Positions 1 through 8,596 of a stretch of 64,000 nt of DNA are shown piece by piece. Source of the stretch: Gracilaria gracilis (taxonomy: Eukaryota > Rhodophyta > Florideophyceae > Gracilariales > Gracilariaceae); assembly GCA_030374805.1 (NCBI GenBank), contig JARGSG010000092.1, positions 186,001-250,000 of the forward strand, in the 5' to 3' direction. How positions within the stretch are numbered: the first letter of the stretch is position 1; each line of letters begins with the position of its first letter. Both the position numbers and the translations under genes were made by a program. The notes beneath the pieces were generated by a model. The model saw only the letters and a list, made by a program, of their open reading frames with translations. It ran no database searches and was not told where the DNA came from.

Positions 1-180
1 GTAAATCGAGGCAGTTCTCGATCGTGACGCCTGTTCCTCGATAAGCACATTGGCCTTGCTTAACTCGGGTTCTCAGAAGTAGTTTAGCTTCCGGAGTGGA
101 AAAAAAGTTAAGATGCTCTGCCTCCAAAACGCGAAGCTGCTTGAGCCATAGACGACGACAGCGCGATGAACTTGTGGTTC
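1..180 (-). pseudogene. Edge-truncated third copy of the YR-like family
   Basis: The minus strand encodes LWLKQLRVLEAEHLNFF followed by STPEAKLLLRTRVKQG, AYRGTG and NCLDL before the window edge. This matches, nearly residue for residue, positions 343-390 of the 530-aa protein at 2457-4049 (WKLWVTHLEK, GPEARLEIRSRVRQG, AYHGIG, NCLGL) and the start of the 474-aa protein at 5679-7103. Only the N-terminal part of the domain is inside the window, so intactness cannot be judged. No good start codon is visible close upstream in this frame. Nothing else is recognised between 180 and 496. Confidence 0.7.
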
Positions 181-496
181 TCTCATTGACTTCGAGAGCT
201 CGAAATTTTTTCTTGGCCCTGATGCCAATCGCGATAGTCGTATCCTCCTCGCCAATGCTGTGTAGTGCCCTCTTCATCCGATCTTCAGAAATACCGAGCG
301 CTTATTAAAATCTTACGATCTCGTCTTCACGCTGTTCAGGATTGTATCGGACAACGGCGGAAATGGAGAGCCCAGTTGCGGCCTCATCGACATGCTACCG
401 CCTGTACCCTGATAGCACGTCAACGAAGGACCTCATCTGTAACAGGGTGAACCTCACCGCGGCCGAGATCCACTCACCTCAGACTCTGGGGCCCGG

Positions 497-583
497 GAGC
501 TCGTATGGACGTGTACAAGCGTACCCGTGTACAAACGGTACACGACGTGCATGGCATGCACGCTTCCAGGAAAATGGATGGGC
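497..583 (+). repeat. Dispersed repeat block A (inverted partner at 8287-8373)
   Basis: This block recurs in inverse orientation at 8287-8373 with only a few mismatches. Inside it is a palindrome, CGTGCATG-g-CATGCACG. In one frame both copies encode GRVQAYPCTNGTRRA. The copies are separated by 7.7 kb and lie in unrelated surroundings, so this is a dispersed segment and not a local duplication. Confidence 0.75.
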
Positions 584-686
584 GAAACATGCTGCTGTTT
601 CGACAACTCTGCTTTTCATCGTTTTCGTACGACGCACATCTGGATAACTGAGCTCAAAGTACCGTACCCTCTATGAACTTCATAGT

Positions 687-2123
687 ATGAACACCGTCGG
701 CACTGAAGGAGACAGGGCAATCGCGCCGGCGGTAACTGCCTTCGCCCTTCGCCCCAAGAGCCGGTCTTCTCACGGAGTTTCCATTTATCGTTCAAAATTC
801 TGTGCATGGGCAATGCGACGATCGGAGTTTGGCCCACGGAAGCCAATAGCGAAGAAACGTGAAAGAAGCCAAAGAATTGGTCGCCAATTGTCAAGAGGTA
901 GAATACGAAGATTTGTTTCCGAAGGCGCTCCTTCATCCATGGCCTCTAGAAGTGAACAGGATTCCGAAGAAAGAGAGGTAGATATTGGGAAATCGTACAA
1001 GGGCTCCCCTGCTGGGAAAGGTGTTCATCTCGACGACTCTTCAGATGTAGTTTTGGAGGGGACGATTCCGGATGTATTAGAATGGGTCCGTGACCTAATG
1101 GATAAACAGCATTTGTACTCCGGAGTTGTCTCCATGGGAGAACAGGAATGTGGAGATAACAAAGACGTGAGCGCTAGAGATTTTGCTCGCCAAGTTCACG
1201 CAAATCACCAGTTCCGAATTATCCTCGAAGGAGGCACCTACTGGAAGAGTGAAGTCCGCCTCTGGGAAAATGTGTGCGCCTTCTCAGCTAGGTTGCCTGG
1301 TGATGGAAAGGCGGGTATTGTATTCGAAGCCATGAGACGGTATCCGTCATCTGCTTTGGTGTATTGGGGACTGAGGGTCGTATTTGGAAGGCACATGATG
1401 ATTGGGAATCAGAGAATACAAAGACTTCCTCAACGTCAGAATGCTCTGTCATTGTTCAGTCCGTCCGTTAACGGCAAGAAGTCAATCAAGCAATGGTTCG
1501 AGAATAATACGCACGTAAGGCTGCAGGAAACAGTTATCCACATGTGCGCGATATCTGAATACATTTTGCGGTGCGCGTTCATCTCTAAAAAGCTCAATGA
1601 CCCGTCCCTCTTTCCTTCGTTGATTGCGGACCGAATTCAAACACGCCGTGGTCACGGGGGACGCAGAGAGGCTCTTTGTTTTCACCCACGAAACATACTC
1701 GCAGAACTACGAGAGGAAGATGCAGCAACCTGTCTGCGGGAAGCCATGTCAATTGCACATTCAGCTGTGATTGCGGGATCAAGAATTGCGTATAAAAGTT
1801 ATGGGAGGAAGAGGACTTCTGAGAGGCAAAGGGAGAAGATAAAGCTGTGGATGTTGGGGCAGCCTTTCGCGGAGATAATGGATCTTGTAATCAGTGGAGT
1901 GGAAAGGTCTGCGCGGGATATAGTTGGAATTGAGGTGGAGAACGACTTCTTTCGTCTTCAGGCCTCACGCGCGTTAAGGAAAGTTGTACAGATATACGAG
2001 GACGTTGGTATGGAACTCACACAGGAACTTCCGTTTGAAGACCAAGGGAAGCACGTCAGCGGCCAACGTAGAATTCTTAGTGACAGAAAAGTGTACTCGT
2101 TTGTTGAACCGAATCGGAGATAG
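687..2123 (+). CDS. Unrecognised 478-aa basic protein
   Basis: An uninterrupted 478-codon frame, the longest in the first 5 kb. I recognise no family. The first 110 residues are rich in Arg and Ser and include the tract SYKGSPAGKGVHLDD, which is also found in the inverted repeat at 8228-8270. The rest has the composition of a folded, mostly helical protein with no signal peptide or membrane segment. A second possible start is Met85 at 939, which would drop the basic leader; the sequence does not decide between them. The frame stays open across the repeat-derived part at 995-1037, so the N-terminus may be transposon-derived. Downstream (2124-2456) is intergenic and faces the convergent gene at 2457. 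Confidence 0.5.
   Translation: MNTVGTEGDRAIAPAVTAFALRPKSRSSHGVSIYRSKFCAWAMRRSEFGPRKPIAKKRERSQRIGRQLSRGRIRRFVSEGAPSSMASRSEQDSEEREVDIGKSYKGSPAGKGVHLDDSSDVVLEGTIPDVLEWVRDLMDKQHLYSGVVSMGEQECGDNKDVSARDFARQVHANHQFRIILEGGTYWKSEVRLWENVCAFSARLPGDGKAGIVFEAMRRYPSSALVYWGLRVVFGRHMMIGNQRIQRLPQRQNALSLFSPSVNGKKSIKQWFENNTHVRLQETVIHMCAISEYILRCAFISKKLNDPSLFPSLIADRIQTRRGHGGRREALCFHPRNILAELREEDAATCLREAMSIAHSAVIAGSRIAYKSYGRKRTSERQREKIKLWMLGQPFAEIMDLVISGVERSARDIVGIEVENDFFRLQASRALRKVVQIYEDVGMELTQELPFEDQGKHVSGQRRILSDRKVYSFVEPNRR
995..1037 (+). repeat. Dispersed repeat block B (inverted partner at 8228-8270)
   Basis: A 43-bp block found again as the reverse complement at 8228-8270 with a few changes. In the distal copy, blocks A and B are only about 16 bp apart. 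Here they are separated by about 410 bp of sequence missing from the other copy. A 10-bp stretch (ATTTGTTTCC, 911-920) in that gap also occurs between the blocks of the distal copy. Confidence 0.7.
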
Positions 2124-2456
2124 TAGAGCACGAAATTTCTAGTAAGGATGTGAAGACATATTCACAAAGCTCTTCGCGTGGGTAAGCACTTGCGGTGTGG
2201 TCACATATCTACTATACAAGTCACAGATTAAACAGGCGATCGCTGCTCCTTAGCACCTGTACATCTCCAATGGAAATTATCTACGCTGAGGACCGCACAC
2301 TCCTTAGTCAATCGAAGCACCCCTGAGATTTGAAAGAGAGGAAGAGACTGCTTGAGTTGTGGAAGATTAAGTCGCGACGACGATCTGAGCCACATGTATG
2401 AGATACGCCGCATCACATGAGGGCTTGTTGCAAGTTTTGTGCCTTTACTAAAATGA

Positions 2457-4049
2457 TTATTCTTCATCACTGTCCGACAGTTGCAGATGGCGGCGCTGAA
2501 TCCTGCACGCAGTCGGTCTGGTTTGCTTGCCACTTATAGCCTGGAGCAGCAGAGATACGGTAACAATTCCATTCTCTTGGTCCTTAGCGCATTCTGAAGG
2601 AGCCGCATCGCACACCAGAATAAGATGCGCTGCCTTGCTCCTCACTGTGCGACGTTCACAACGCTCTTGGAAGTAAGAAACAAACTTTGCAACCAGATGA
2701 ATGTGAGAAAGACCGGCAAAGAGTGCTTTTTCTTTCCATACGTCCAATTTCTTGCAAACAGAGCTGACGACGCACCACCTCAGAAACTGTGCAACTGTAG
2801 TAATTAGTTCCTTCTTTGTCTTCAAAGGCTTTGCAATTGTCATCTTTTGCTTCGAAAATTCTTTCAGGACCTTGCGCAAACCGAGGCAGTTCGCTTCTGT
2901 AATCCCAATTCCATGATAAGCAGACTTCCCTTGCCGAACTCTTGAACGAATTTCAAGTCTGGCTTCCGGTCCAGTGAAGACATCAGGCCTCACCTTCTCT
3001 AGATGAGTTACCCACAGTTTCCAAGCCGTTCTGGCAGCTTCAGATGAATCGGAGCTCGCTTCTTTCCGGTTGACTTTCTCTGAAGTAGTAGGCCTGAAGC
3101 TCTTCGATGCATTTTCAAGCGATAATTCGCCACTTTCATAGGCTCCGCCTTCGTCTGCAGCCAAGGAAAACCTCCTCTTCTTCTTAGTTTTACCCTCCCC
3201 AATGTCCTTCGGCGAAATGAGATCAATGACATCTGTGTTATCATTGAATATGCCGTCTTCACGCCGGAGAGATAACCATGATCTTATACCGCGATCCTTG
3301 CGCCTCGACTTTCCTCTCATCTTAGACGACATGACTGGATAGCTAGTATTAGCCTTCGACTTCGTAGGCGTACATTCCTCAATAAAGCTCTCGTCTTCAA
3401 AAACAAGCCTCCTTTTCTTCTTTTGTTCGCCCTCCTCTGTGAAGGTTGGCGAGATTAGATCATCGTCGTACTCGTGCTCACCAAAAACGGAGGCCTCACT
3501 CAAAGTAGACTTTCTATCCAGATCTATATCTTTACTCATTGTCCTCCCGGTGGTCTTCTGAGACACTACGATGTGCTTCCCGTTCAATGACCGTGTCCAA
3601 TTGTTCCCAGTTCTGCCCTTCGCCTTCACTACACTTTTTGAAGGCTTGAGTATGCCGTTGCTTCCCCTTGATTTCTGGCGCGTAATGTGTTCAATGATAT
3701 CCCTCTTGTGAGCCTTGTTCACCTTAGCAAGCTTCTTCTTCTGCACTCCTCGGCTCTTTTCTTCGTCCGTCGAAGAAAATAGATCAACCACATCCTCATC
3801 ATCGTTAAGAAAGGCGTCATTATCAGGCCACAGCGACAGAGGACACTTCGTGATCGGACTAATTCTCGACTTCTTCTGGTTGGCCGACATGACCGCATCT
3901 TCGGATGAGAGCTCAGTGGCGGACACACGGCTGCCGCTTGCCGCAAATTCTTCACCGTCTGATGAGAATATATAAGAGTTCATCTGAGTCAGATGATCTG
4001 ACTCACGTTGAGCTGTGGGTGTAGTGGTTTGGGAAGGGAGAGAATCCAA
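2457..4049 (-). CDS. 530-aa YR-like-family protein with tandem SUMO-interaction-like motifs
   Basis: An open frame of 530 codons in two parts. Residues 1-340 are charged and Ser-rich, with a repeated module: acidic residues, then VVDLF (87-91), DDLIS (196-200) or VIDLI (274-278), then a Lys-rich run (KKK 104-106, KKKRR 210-214 and 289-293). A hydrophobic V/I-V/I-D-L core flanked by acid is typical of SUMO-interacting motifs, and KKKRR suits a nuclear signal. Residues 343-480 match residues 34-172 of the 474-aa protein at 5679 and the copy at 1-180; shared points include a W at the start, PEAR, AYHG, NCLGLR, QFLRW, KALF, QERC and KAAHL. The C-terminal recombinase-like half of the relative is absent and the protein ends in SDSDEE. 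Whether that end is natural or follows a frameshift is unclear. The gene is head-to-head with the 474-aa gene, 1.6 kb apart. Confidence 0.65.
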   Translation of the reverse strand: MDSLPSQTTTPTAQRESDHLTQMNSYIFSSDGEEFAASGSRVSATELSSEDAVMSANQKKSRISPITKCPLSLWPDNDAFLNDDEDVVDLFSSTDEEKSRGVQKKKLAKVNKAHKRDIIEHITRQKSRGSNGILKPSKSVVKAKGRTGNNWTRSLNGKHIVVSQKTTGRTMSKDIDLDRKSTLSEASVFGEHEYDDDLISPTFTEEGEQKKKRRLVFEDESFIEECTPTKSKANTSYPVMSSKMRGKSRRKDRGIRSWLSLRREDGIFNDNTDVIDLISPKDIGEGKTKKKRRFSLAADEGGAYESGELSLENASKSFRPTTSEKVNRKEASSDSSEAARTAWKLWVTHLEKVRPDVFTGPEARLEIRSRVRQGKSAYHGIGITEANCLGLRKVLKEFSKQKMTIAKPLKTKKELITTVAQFLRWCVVSSVCKKLDVWKEKALFAGLSHIHLVAKFVSYFQERCERRTVRSKAAHLILVCDAAPSECAKDQENGIVTVSLLLQAISGKQTRPTACRIQRRHLQLSDSDEE

Positions 4050-4069
4050 CTCGAAGTCGTTTATGTAGT

Positions 4070-4108
4070 GGAGCTAGAGCTCCTGTTTACGAGCTCCAGC
4101 TCGTAAAC
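4070..4108. repeat. Two adjacent perfect palindromes upstream of the 530-aa gene
   Basis: GGAGCT-ag-AGCTCC (4070-4083) is followed one base later by GTTTACGAGCT-cc-AGCTCGTAAAC (4085-4108). They lie about 20 bp upstream of the start codon at 4049, in the 5' leader or promoter. Hairpins or protein-binding operators are possible; the sequence shows only the symmetry. Confidence 0.8.
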
Positions 4109-5033
4109 ATAAATCTGAGCGTTACAATGCCTAGGATAGACATTGTCAATTCCAGTTTCGTCATACAGGCCATAGAAAGTGTAATTCTCGTCCAACATGC
4201 TTCCAGATTCGCGCAGAGGACCCTGATGAGGGCATCCGTCGATCAAGAAAGGTCTCCTCGCTGTTAGAGTTTGGCATTCAATGGTTTTCTGTTACGAAAT
4301 TGACCAATCTTCGAAAGCAGCGCTTCTTTAACACCAAGTGTCAGAACAGAATTATTCTGAGCTGTATTATCGTTTGTGCGTCGCGTTGGTTTTGATAGAC
4401 ACACCTGTAAGCCGCAATGCGTTGGCCTATTACATACATGGATCTACTCGGTAGGTCCGAGTGATGATCATGAAAGTGACGAGAACCTGGCAAGCCCGTT
4501 CATAAGCTGCTCGTTATGCCTTCTCAACATGAAAATCCCCCCTCTGAACAAGAGAGAGCGTAACGAAAACAGGTTTGTGCCATAATCTGTCAATGATACT
4601 TATATGGATATGTAGCGTTAAAGCTAACTGTTCATATGATTCTAACAAAAATTATACGAACAAGAGGCCGGAGAATGTTCTTTTGCATGCAGCTTGAAAG
4701 AGATTAAACAATTGTTTAGATCTAGAATGGAACTCAAACGAGCATAGTTGGTTCTGAGAAAGGGCGCTTCGAAGTCGCGAAATGATACGAAGACGGCCGC
4801 TGAACTCCGTCATTTTGTTCATTAGGCGCCGAAGGGAGCCAATTGAGATTTAATGTCCACTAAAAACAAATAAATCTATGAAGTCGTTTTATTGACTCGC
4901 GTCGGGCACGAGTTACAATTTAAAGTGAAATACAAATTACAAGTTGAACAGCTACCCTGGCAACAAAATCTTTCTGAGGCGAGGGCGTGCCATCCTGCCC
5001 TGATCAGCATCATGATCATGATGATGATCGTGT
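4109..5033. other. Intergenic, no gene recognised
   Basis: The left part of the spacer between the two head-to-head family members. It has short AT-rich tracts and no frame I can support. A CATGATCATGATGATGATC tract near 5010 is the only simple repeat. Confidence 0.5.
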
Positions 5034-5351
5034 ACTGTACCGTCGGTACAGTGTAGCTACCCTAAGAGGATTCAAGAATAGTTATGTGTGTACATTGTAC
5101 ACACATAACTATTCTTGAATCCTCGCAGGGCTAAACCGGAATTTCGTTCGTACCCCTGGTGCATTAATAATCTTATTATAGAATAAACAGGAGACTCGAC
5201 GGATCCGTGAGGTCACGGACCGTGACCTCGATACCGATAAGATCCGTTTCTCTACACCGCGAACTCTACGGAGACACATAATTTGATATCGCTGTAATCT
5301 TAGGAGCATTTGCTCCCAACTCGGAATCTCGAGCTTGGGAGTCCCAAGCTC
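5034..5351. repeat. Cluster of four perfect inverted repeats
   Basis: Four exact palindromes lie within 320 bp: ACTGTACC/GGTACAGT (5034-5052), a 29-bp arm pair with a single-base centre (5066-5094 and 5096-5124), GAGGTCACGG-a-CCGTGACCTC (5209-5229) and GAGCTTGGGA-g-TCCCAAGCTC (5331-5351). The 29-bp pair would fold as a nearly loopless cruciform or RNA hairpin. The cluster sits 330-650 bp upstream of the recombinase-like 474-aa gene. Recombination sites, regulatory operators or relics of a short foldback element are all possible. Confidence 0.85.
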
Positions 5352-5678
5352 CTGAGACGCGTGCTTTCCAGCGTGTTTTCCGCCGCCGATTGCGTAACAA
5401 CTCATAAATGAAGGCACTCGTTCGTTCGTTCGTTTTCCCCCGCCCGCACGCCCCTTCCCTCTCTTCCCCCTTCTCCAGGCAGACTGCCAAGCGTCGCCGC
5501 TCTACCAAAACTCGTCCCTCCACTCCAACACTCCCGCCCACCTGCAAGAGTTGCTCCTCCGACATTACGTTGCAATGGTTTCGACAGCGCGCTCTCGGCC
5601 ACTAGTAAAGGGAGACCTCTCCACCGCGCCACCACCATTCCTCTATCTGACACCTCCTCGCTCCCCGCACAAAGGGAG

Positions 5679-7103
5679 TTGCTAATCATGGCCGCCTTGC
5701 CACCGACTCTTCCTCATACTCCACCGCGGACGCCTGTCAGAAGCGTTCCAGCTCCTGACGAAAACGATGTGCAACTGAGGTGGCAGCGGTATATGGAGGT
5801 ATTGGAAAGAGTCTCCCCAGATTTCCTTACCAGTGAGGACGCAAGGCTCTCCCGTAATTCGGAAACATGGAGGAGCCGCCTGTTGTACGAGGGCCTCGAA
5901 GTCAGTAGGAGCAACTGCTTTGCTCTTCGCAATCTGTACTTCGTTTACTATAGGGCGAAGAATGGTACACAATCAGATGAAGAGTTTCAACGTCTTCGTT
6001 TCACTGTTTCGCAGTTTCTAAGGTTGGCTGCATCACATGCGGTCTACGCAAAACATGAGCTTTACAGAACAGAGGCTCTATTCCGCTGCGTTCGCAACAT
6101 GGATCTAGTGAAGCTCTACACTGAGTTCCACCTGGAATGTCGATCTCCTCGCACGTTGCTACGCAAAGCAACACATTTGCAGCATATTTGCCGTGTGGCG
6201 CTTGAATTTATGATAAACGAGCGTGAGATGTCCGATCTACGTCACGTCGAGCAGTATCTTGGTACTATTCTCGGAGCCCATCGGGGCGTATCGAAGCCAA
6301 AGCTGTCACAGAGGTTTGTCGAGGGCATGGATTTGAGCACGCTTAGAAATTGCGTGCAACGTATAAGAGCCGTATTGCATGAGGCAATGGACTGGTATTC
6401 GAAGCATGTTAGGGATGTGCAGACTGGAACAGTGCTGTCGAAGGCTCAGTATATGTTCTTGGCAAGCCGATGGACACCGGCTTTTGTCTCGCTTTTGGTG
6501 TTCGGCAGCGGTGGACAGAGCCCGCAGGCCCTGGCGCAAATTCAAGTGCCTGCGAGTGTGAATGCATTTGAAGAGCAACTTCAGCGGGCATTGGGAATTG
6601 GATTCGTATGCCTCCCAACTTTGAGAGGGTGGAGGACATCACTGGTTGGTGTGCCGGCGGTCGTCTTGCCAAATTTGTGCATACCTTTCCTCCGATTCCA
6701 CATGTCGGTGATGCGGCCGTGTCACAAACAAGATAACCCGCGGAACAACTCGAGATACCTACTGTTGAGTTCAAGAAACGGTCGTCCCATGAAGTCTGGG
6801 GAGCTGTACTATCAATTCAAGAAGTTCATGAGGCAGCTGGGACCTCCGTACGTGGGTATTTCAAGCAGAAGCTTAAGGATAAACTGCATGAACACTTTTA
6901 TCGCAGGGTTTCGTGGAGGAAGACTTTCCAGTCACTTGACTGAGCCGCAGTTTGTTGATGGCGTCGCCCGCTATTACAACACCTCTGACCAGCAAGTGCG
7001 ACGCAACGTATGTTCCAAAGGCTCAGCAGAACATGCATCAACTGCGAAGGAGCTCGCTAAGTTTCTAAATGGAATATCTCGCAAAGCCCGTCACACAAAC
7101 TAA
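5679..7103 (+). CDS. 474-aa tyrosine-recombinase-like protein with altered catalytic residues
   Basis: The ATG at 5688 (context aatcATGGcc) is a better start than the one at 5679. Residues 34-175 form the shared family domain and resemble a recombinase core-binding domain (FTVSQFLR 108-115; FHLECRSPRTLLRKATHL 150-167). The C-terminal half follows tyrosine-recombinase order: FGSGGQSPQALAQIQV (275-290) sits where box I (G-x-R-xx-E-L) is expected, with Gln280 in the Arg place; YLLLSSRNGRPMKSGELYYQF (360-380) resembles the strand-helix before box II; RSLR (397-400) occupies the HxxR place with Arg for His; ARYYNTS (430-436) could supply the tyrosine. The best guess is a Crypton/DIRS-type recombinase turned host gene or a very divergent enzyme. 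This rests on motif reading only. AATAAAG follows the stop directly. Confidence 0.6.
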   Translation: MLIMAALPPTLPHTPPRTPVRSVPAPDENDVQLRWQRYMEVLERVSPDFLTSEDARLSRNSETWRSRLLYEGLEVSRSNCFALRNLYFVYYRAKNGTQSDEEFQRLRFTVSQFLRLAASHAVYAKHELYRTEALFRCVRNMDLVKLYTEFHLECRSPRTLLRKATHLQHICRVALEFMINEREMSDLRHVEQYLGTILGAHRGVSKPKLSQRFVEGMDLSTLRNCVQRIRAVLHEAMDWYSKHVRDVQTGTVLSKAQYMFLASRWTPAFVSLLVFGSGGQSPQALAQIQVPASVNAFEEQLQRALGIGFVCLPTLRGWRTSLVGVPAVVLPNLCIPFLRFHMSVMRPCHKQDNPRNNSRYLLLSSRNGRPMKSGELYYQFKKFMRQLGPPYVGISSRSLRINCMNTFIAGFRGGRLSSHLTEPQFVDGVARYYNTSDQQVRRNVCSKGSAEHASTAKELAKFLNGISRKARHTN

Positions 7104-7227
7104 TAAAGAGTTGCTTCACTGTCGACGATGCAAAGTTTGCAGCAAACATCACGCGTGCTAGGTATTAAGGTAAGCACTCATCGTACGTCATAGAGAGCGG
7201 CATGCACCAGCGTGACCACAAGACGTT

Positions 7228-7815
7228 GTGATCCTGTATTCGATGGTGCCGTTTAATCAGAAAAGTCCGCGCATTGTACACACACTGTCATTACAGTGCC
7301 CTCCTAAAGGTTTTGCCGCGCTTTGGTTCGACGGGTATAAAGGAGGATCCGAACAATCCTTTATCCCAGGTCGAACCAAAGCGCGGCCGGTGCTTGTCGT
7401 AATCAAGATGGACATAGCCGGAAGAGCTCATAAAAAACGATCTTTGCATGAGGCCGGGATCGGTTTCAGGTTCGAGAGGAAAAGGACGGAAGGGGACGGA
7501 TCTCGTAAGGAGGGATGGGGAGACACGGTGGCTGTGGCTGAGGCCGGGATCGGTTTCAGGTTCGAGAGGAAAAGGACGGAAGGGGACGGATCTCGTAAGG
7601 AGGGATGGGGAGACACGGTGGCTGTGGCTGAGGCCGCGGAGGCTGTGGTGGAGGCTGCGGTGGAGGATGTGGTGGAGGATGTGGTGGAGGATGTGGTGGA
7701 GGATGTGGTGGAGGCTATGGTGGAGACTATGGCGGAAGGACAGAACGTGGGCAACACCGATATTGAGGAGCTCTGCGAGGTGTTCGCCAGACTCTCTCTA
7801 CGTGATGCACCTTAG
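7228..7815 (+). CDS. Low-complexity repeat ORF, doubtful; Gly-rich in another frame
   Basis: A 195-codon frame exists but is mostly repeats. A 90-bp unit is perfectly duplicated in tandem (7450-7539 and 7540-7629), giving two identical 30-residue blocks that begin EAGIGFRFERKRTEG. A 12-bp minisatellite (GAGGATGTGGTG) follows at about 7640-7735. In this frame it gives EDVV repeats. One frame over it gives a regular (CGGG)n run ending YGGDYGGRTERG, which looks more like a real Gly-rich protein tail, although that frame has a stop upstream. I treat the region as a possible decayed Gly-rich protein gene; expression is uncertain. Confidence 0.3.
   Translation: MILYSMVPFNQKSPRIVHTLSLQCPPKGFAALWFDGYKGGSEQSFIPGRTKARPVLVVIKMDIAGRAHKKRSLHEAGIGFRFERKRTEGDGSRKEGWGDTVAVAEAGIGFRFERKRTEGDGSRKEGWGDTVAVAEAAEAVVEAAVEDVVEDVVEDVVEDVVEAMVETMAEGQNVGNTDIEELCEVFARLSLRDAP
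7315..7387. repeat. Imperfect inverted repeat, about 30-bp arms
   Basis: The arm 7315-7344 pairs with 7357-7387. The outer 17 bp (CCGCGCTTTGGTTCGAC) are exact and the inner part (GGGTATAAAGGA / TCCTTTATCCC) has one offset. The loop is about 12 bases. It lies 3' of the recombinase-like gene and inside the 5' part of the frame 7228-7815, so it may end a transcript or be a small foldback insertion. Confidence 0.7.
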
Positions 7816-7883
7816 GGGGCACGGGTGGCCGCACGCGCACGCGCGTCGTCATAGCGTGTAGCGTCTTGTATCGGTCTGGCAGC

Positions 7884-8227
7884 AACAGGAGGATGAGTTT
7901 GTTCAATAAATGAAGTCATCCGTCACCGCTGGCCAAACACGCTCATCCAGTTCGAAGACTTTGCTCGCGAGCCAGCCGAAACGCTTCTTGAGCGCTATCG
8001 CGTGACCAGTGCGCCTGTTTCAACGACCACACCCAGTCCACCAGTTGCATCGCCATCGCCGCGCTGCTCTCCTCGCTGCGCGCGCGTGGCCTCGACATGA
8101 ACGACGTGCACCGCGAACGCATCGAGTGCGTGGACGCCGGCTCCGCCGGCGTAGGCGTGTGCGAGGGGTTGGTACAAGCGATGCAGTACTACGGCATGTC
8201 TGCGCACGACGTGTATGACAGGTTCTC
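7884..8227 (+). pseudogene. Malic enzyme fragment, frameshifted
   Basis: Translation gives, in two neighbouring frames, DEFVQ, then INEVIRHRWPN, LIQFEDFAREPAETLLERYR, then CFNDHTQSTSCIAIAALL, RERIECVDAGSAGVGVCEGL and QAMQYYGMSAHDVYDRF. This is the ordered core of NAD(P)-malic enzyme: the QFEDF motif, the FNDDIQGTA motif (here FNDHTQST, so a catalytic-site Asp is changed) and the GAGSAGxG dinucleotide loop (here DAGSAGVG). At least two frameshifts are present. It stops at about 8227 exactly where the repeat at 8228 begins. An isolated internal piece of a housekeeping gene, certainly non-functional. Confidence 0.8.
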
Positions 8228-8373
8228 GTCGTCGAGATTAACACCTTTCCCAGCAGGGGAGCCCTTGTACGGAAACAAATCTACGTCCCGTCCATTTTTC
8301 TGCAAGCGTGCATGGCATGCACGTCGTGTGCCGTTTGTACACGGGTACGCTTGTACACGTCCATGCGAGCTCC
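8228..8373 (-). repeat. Compact inverted copy of repeat blocks A and B
   Basis: The reverse complement of this stretch contains block A (partner 497-583) and block B (partner 995-1037), separated by about 16 bp including GGAAACAAAT. In one minus-strand frame it reads GRVQAYPCTNGTRRA then YKGSPAGKGVNLDD. It abuts the broken end of the malic enzyme fragment, as if inserted there or joined by recombination. Either this is a short non-autonomous element and the 497-1037 copy was expanded by an insertion, or this copy is deleted. Confidence 0.7.
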
Positions 8374-8596
8374 AGAGATGGGTCCTGGGCCGAGTGTTGC
8401 ACCGTATCATGTACCAGGTGCCACGTGAGCCAGCTGGGGAACGAAGCTCAGCCTTGCCTTCCTCATTTGCAGTCACTACTAAAACTTTTGACCCAAAAAG
8501 CGTAAAAGCTGTTGAGATAGACATTAGAGCTGGATATTTGGTACGAAATCTGAACCCCCCTCACTGTAGCGTCGTGCTCGATTTTTGCCAACGACG

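Noticed and set aside
2228-2533. Continuation of the 530-aa protein into the 101-codon frame below it
   Set aside because: Only SKP and a few scattered residues match the 474-aa relative; not enough to propose a frameshift.
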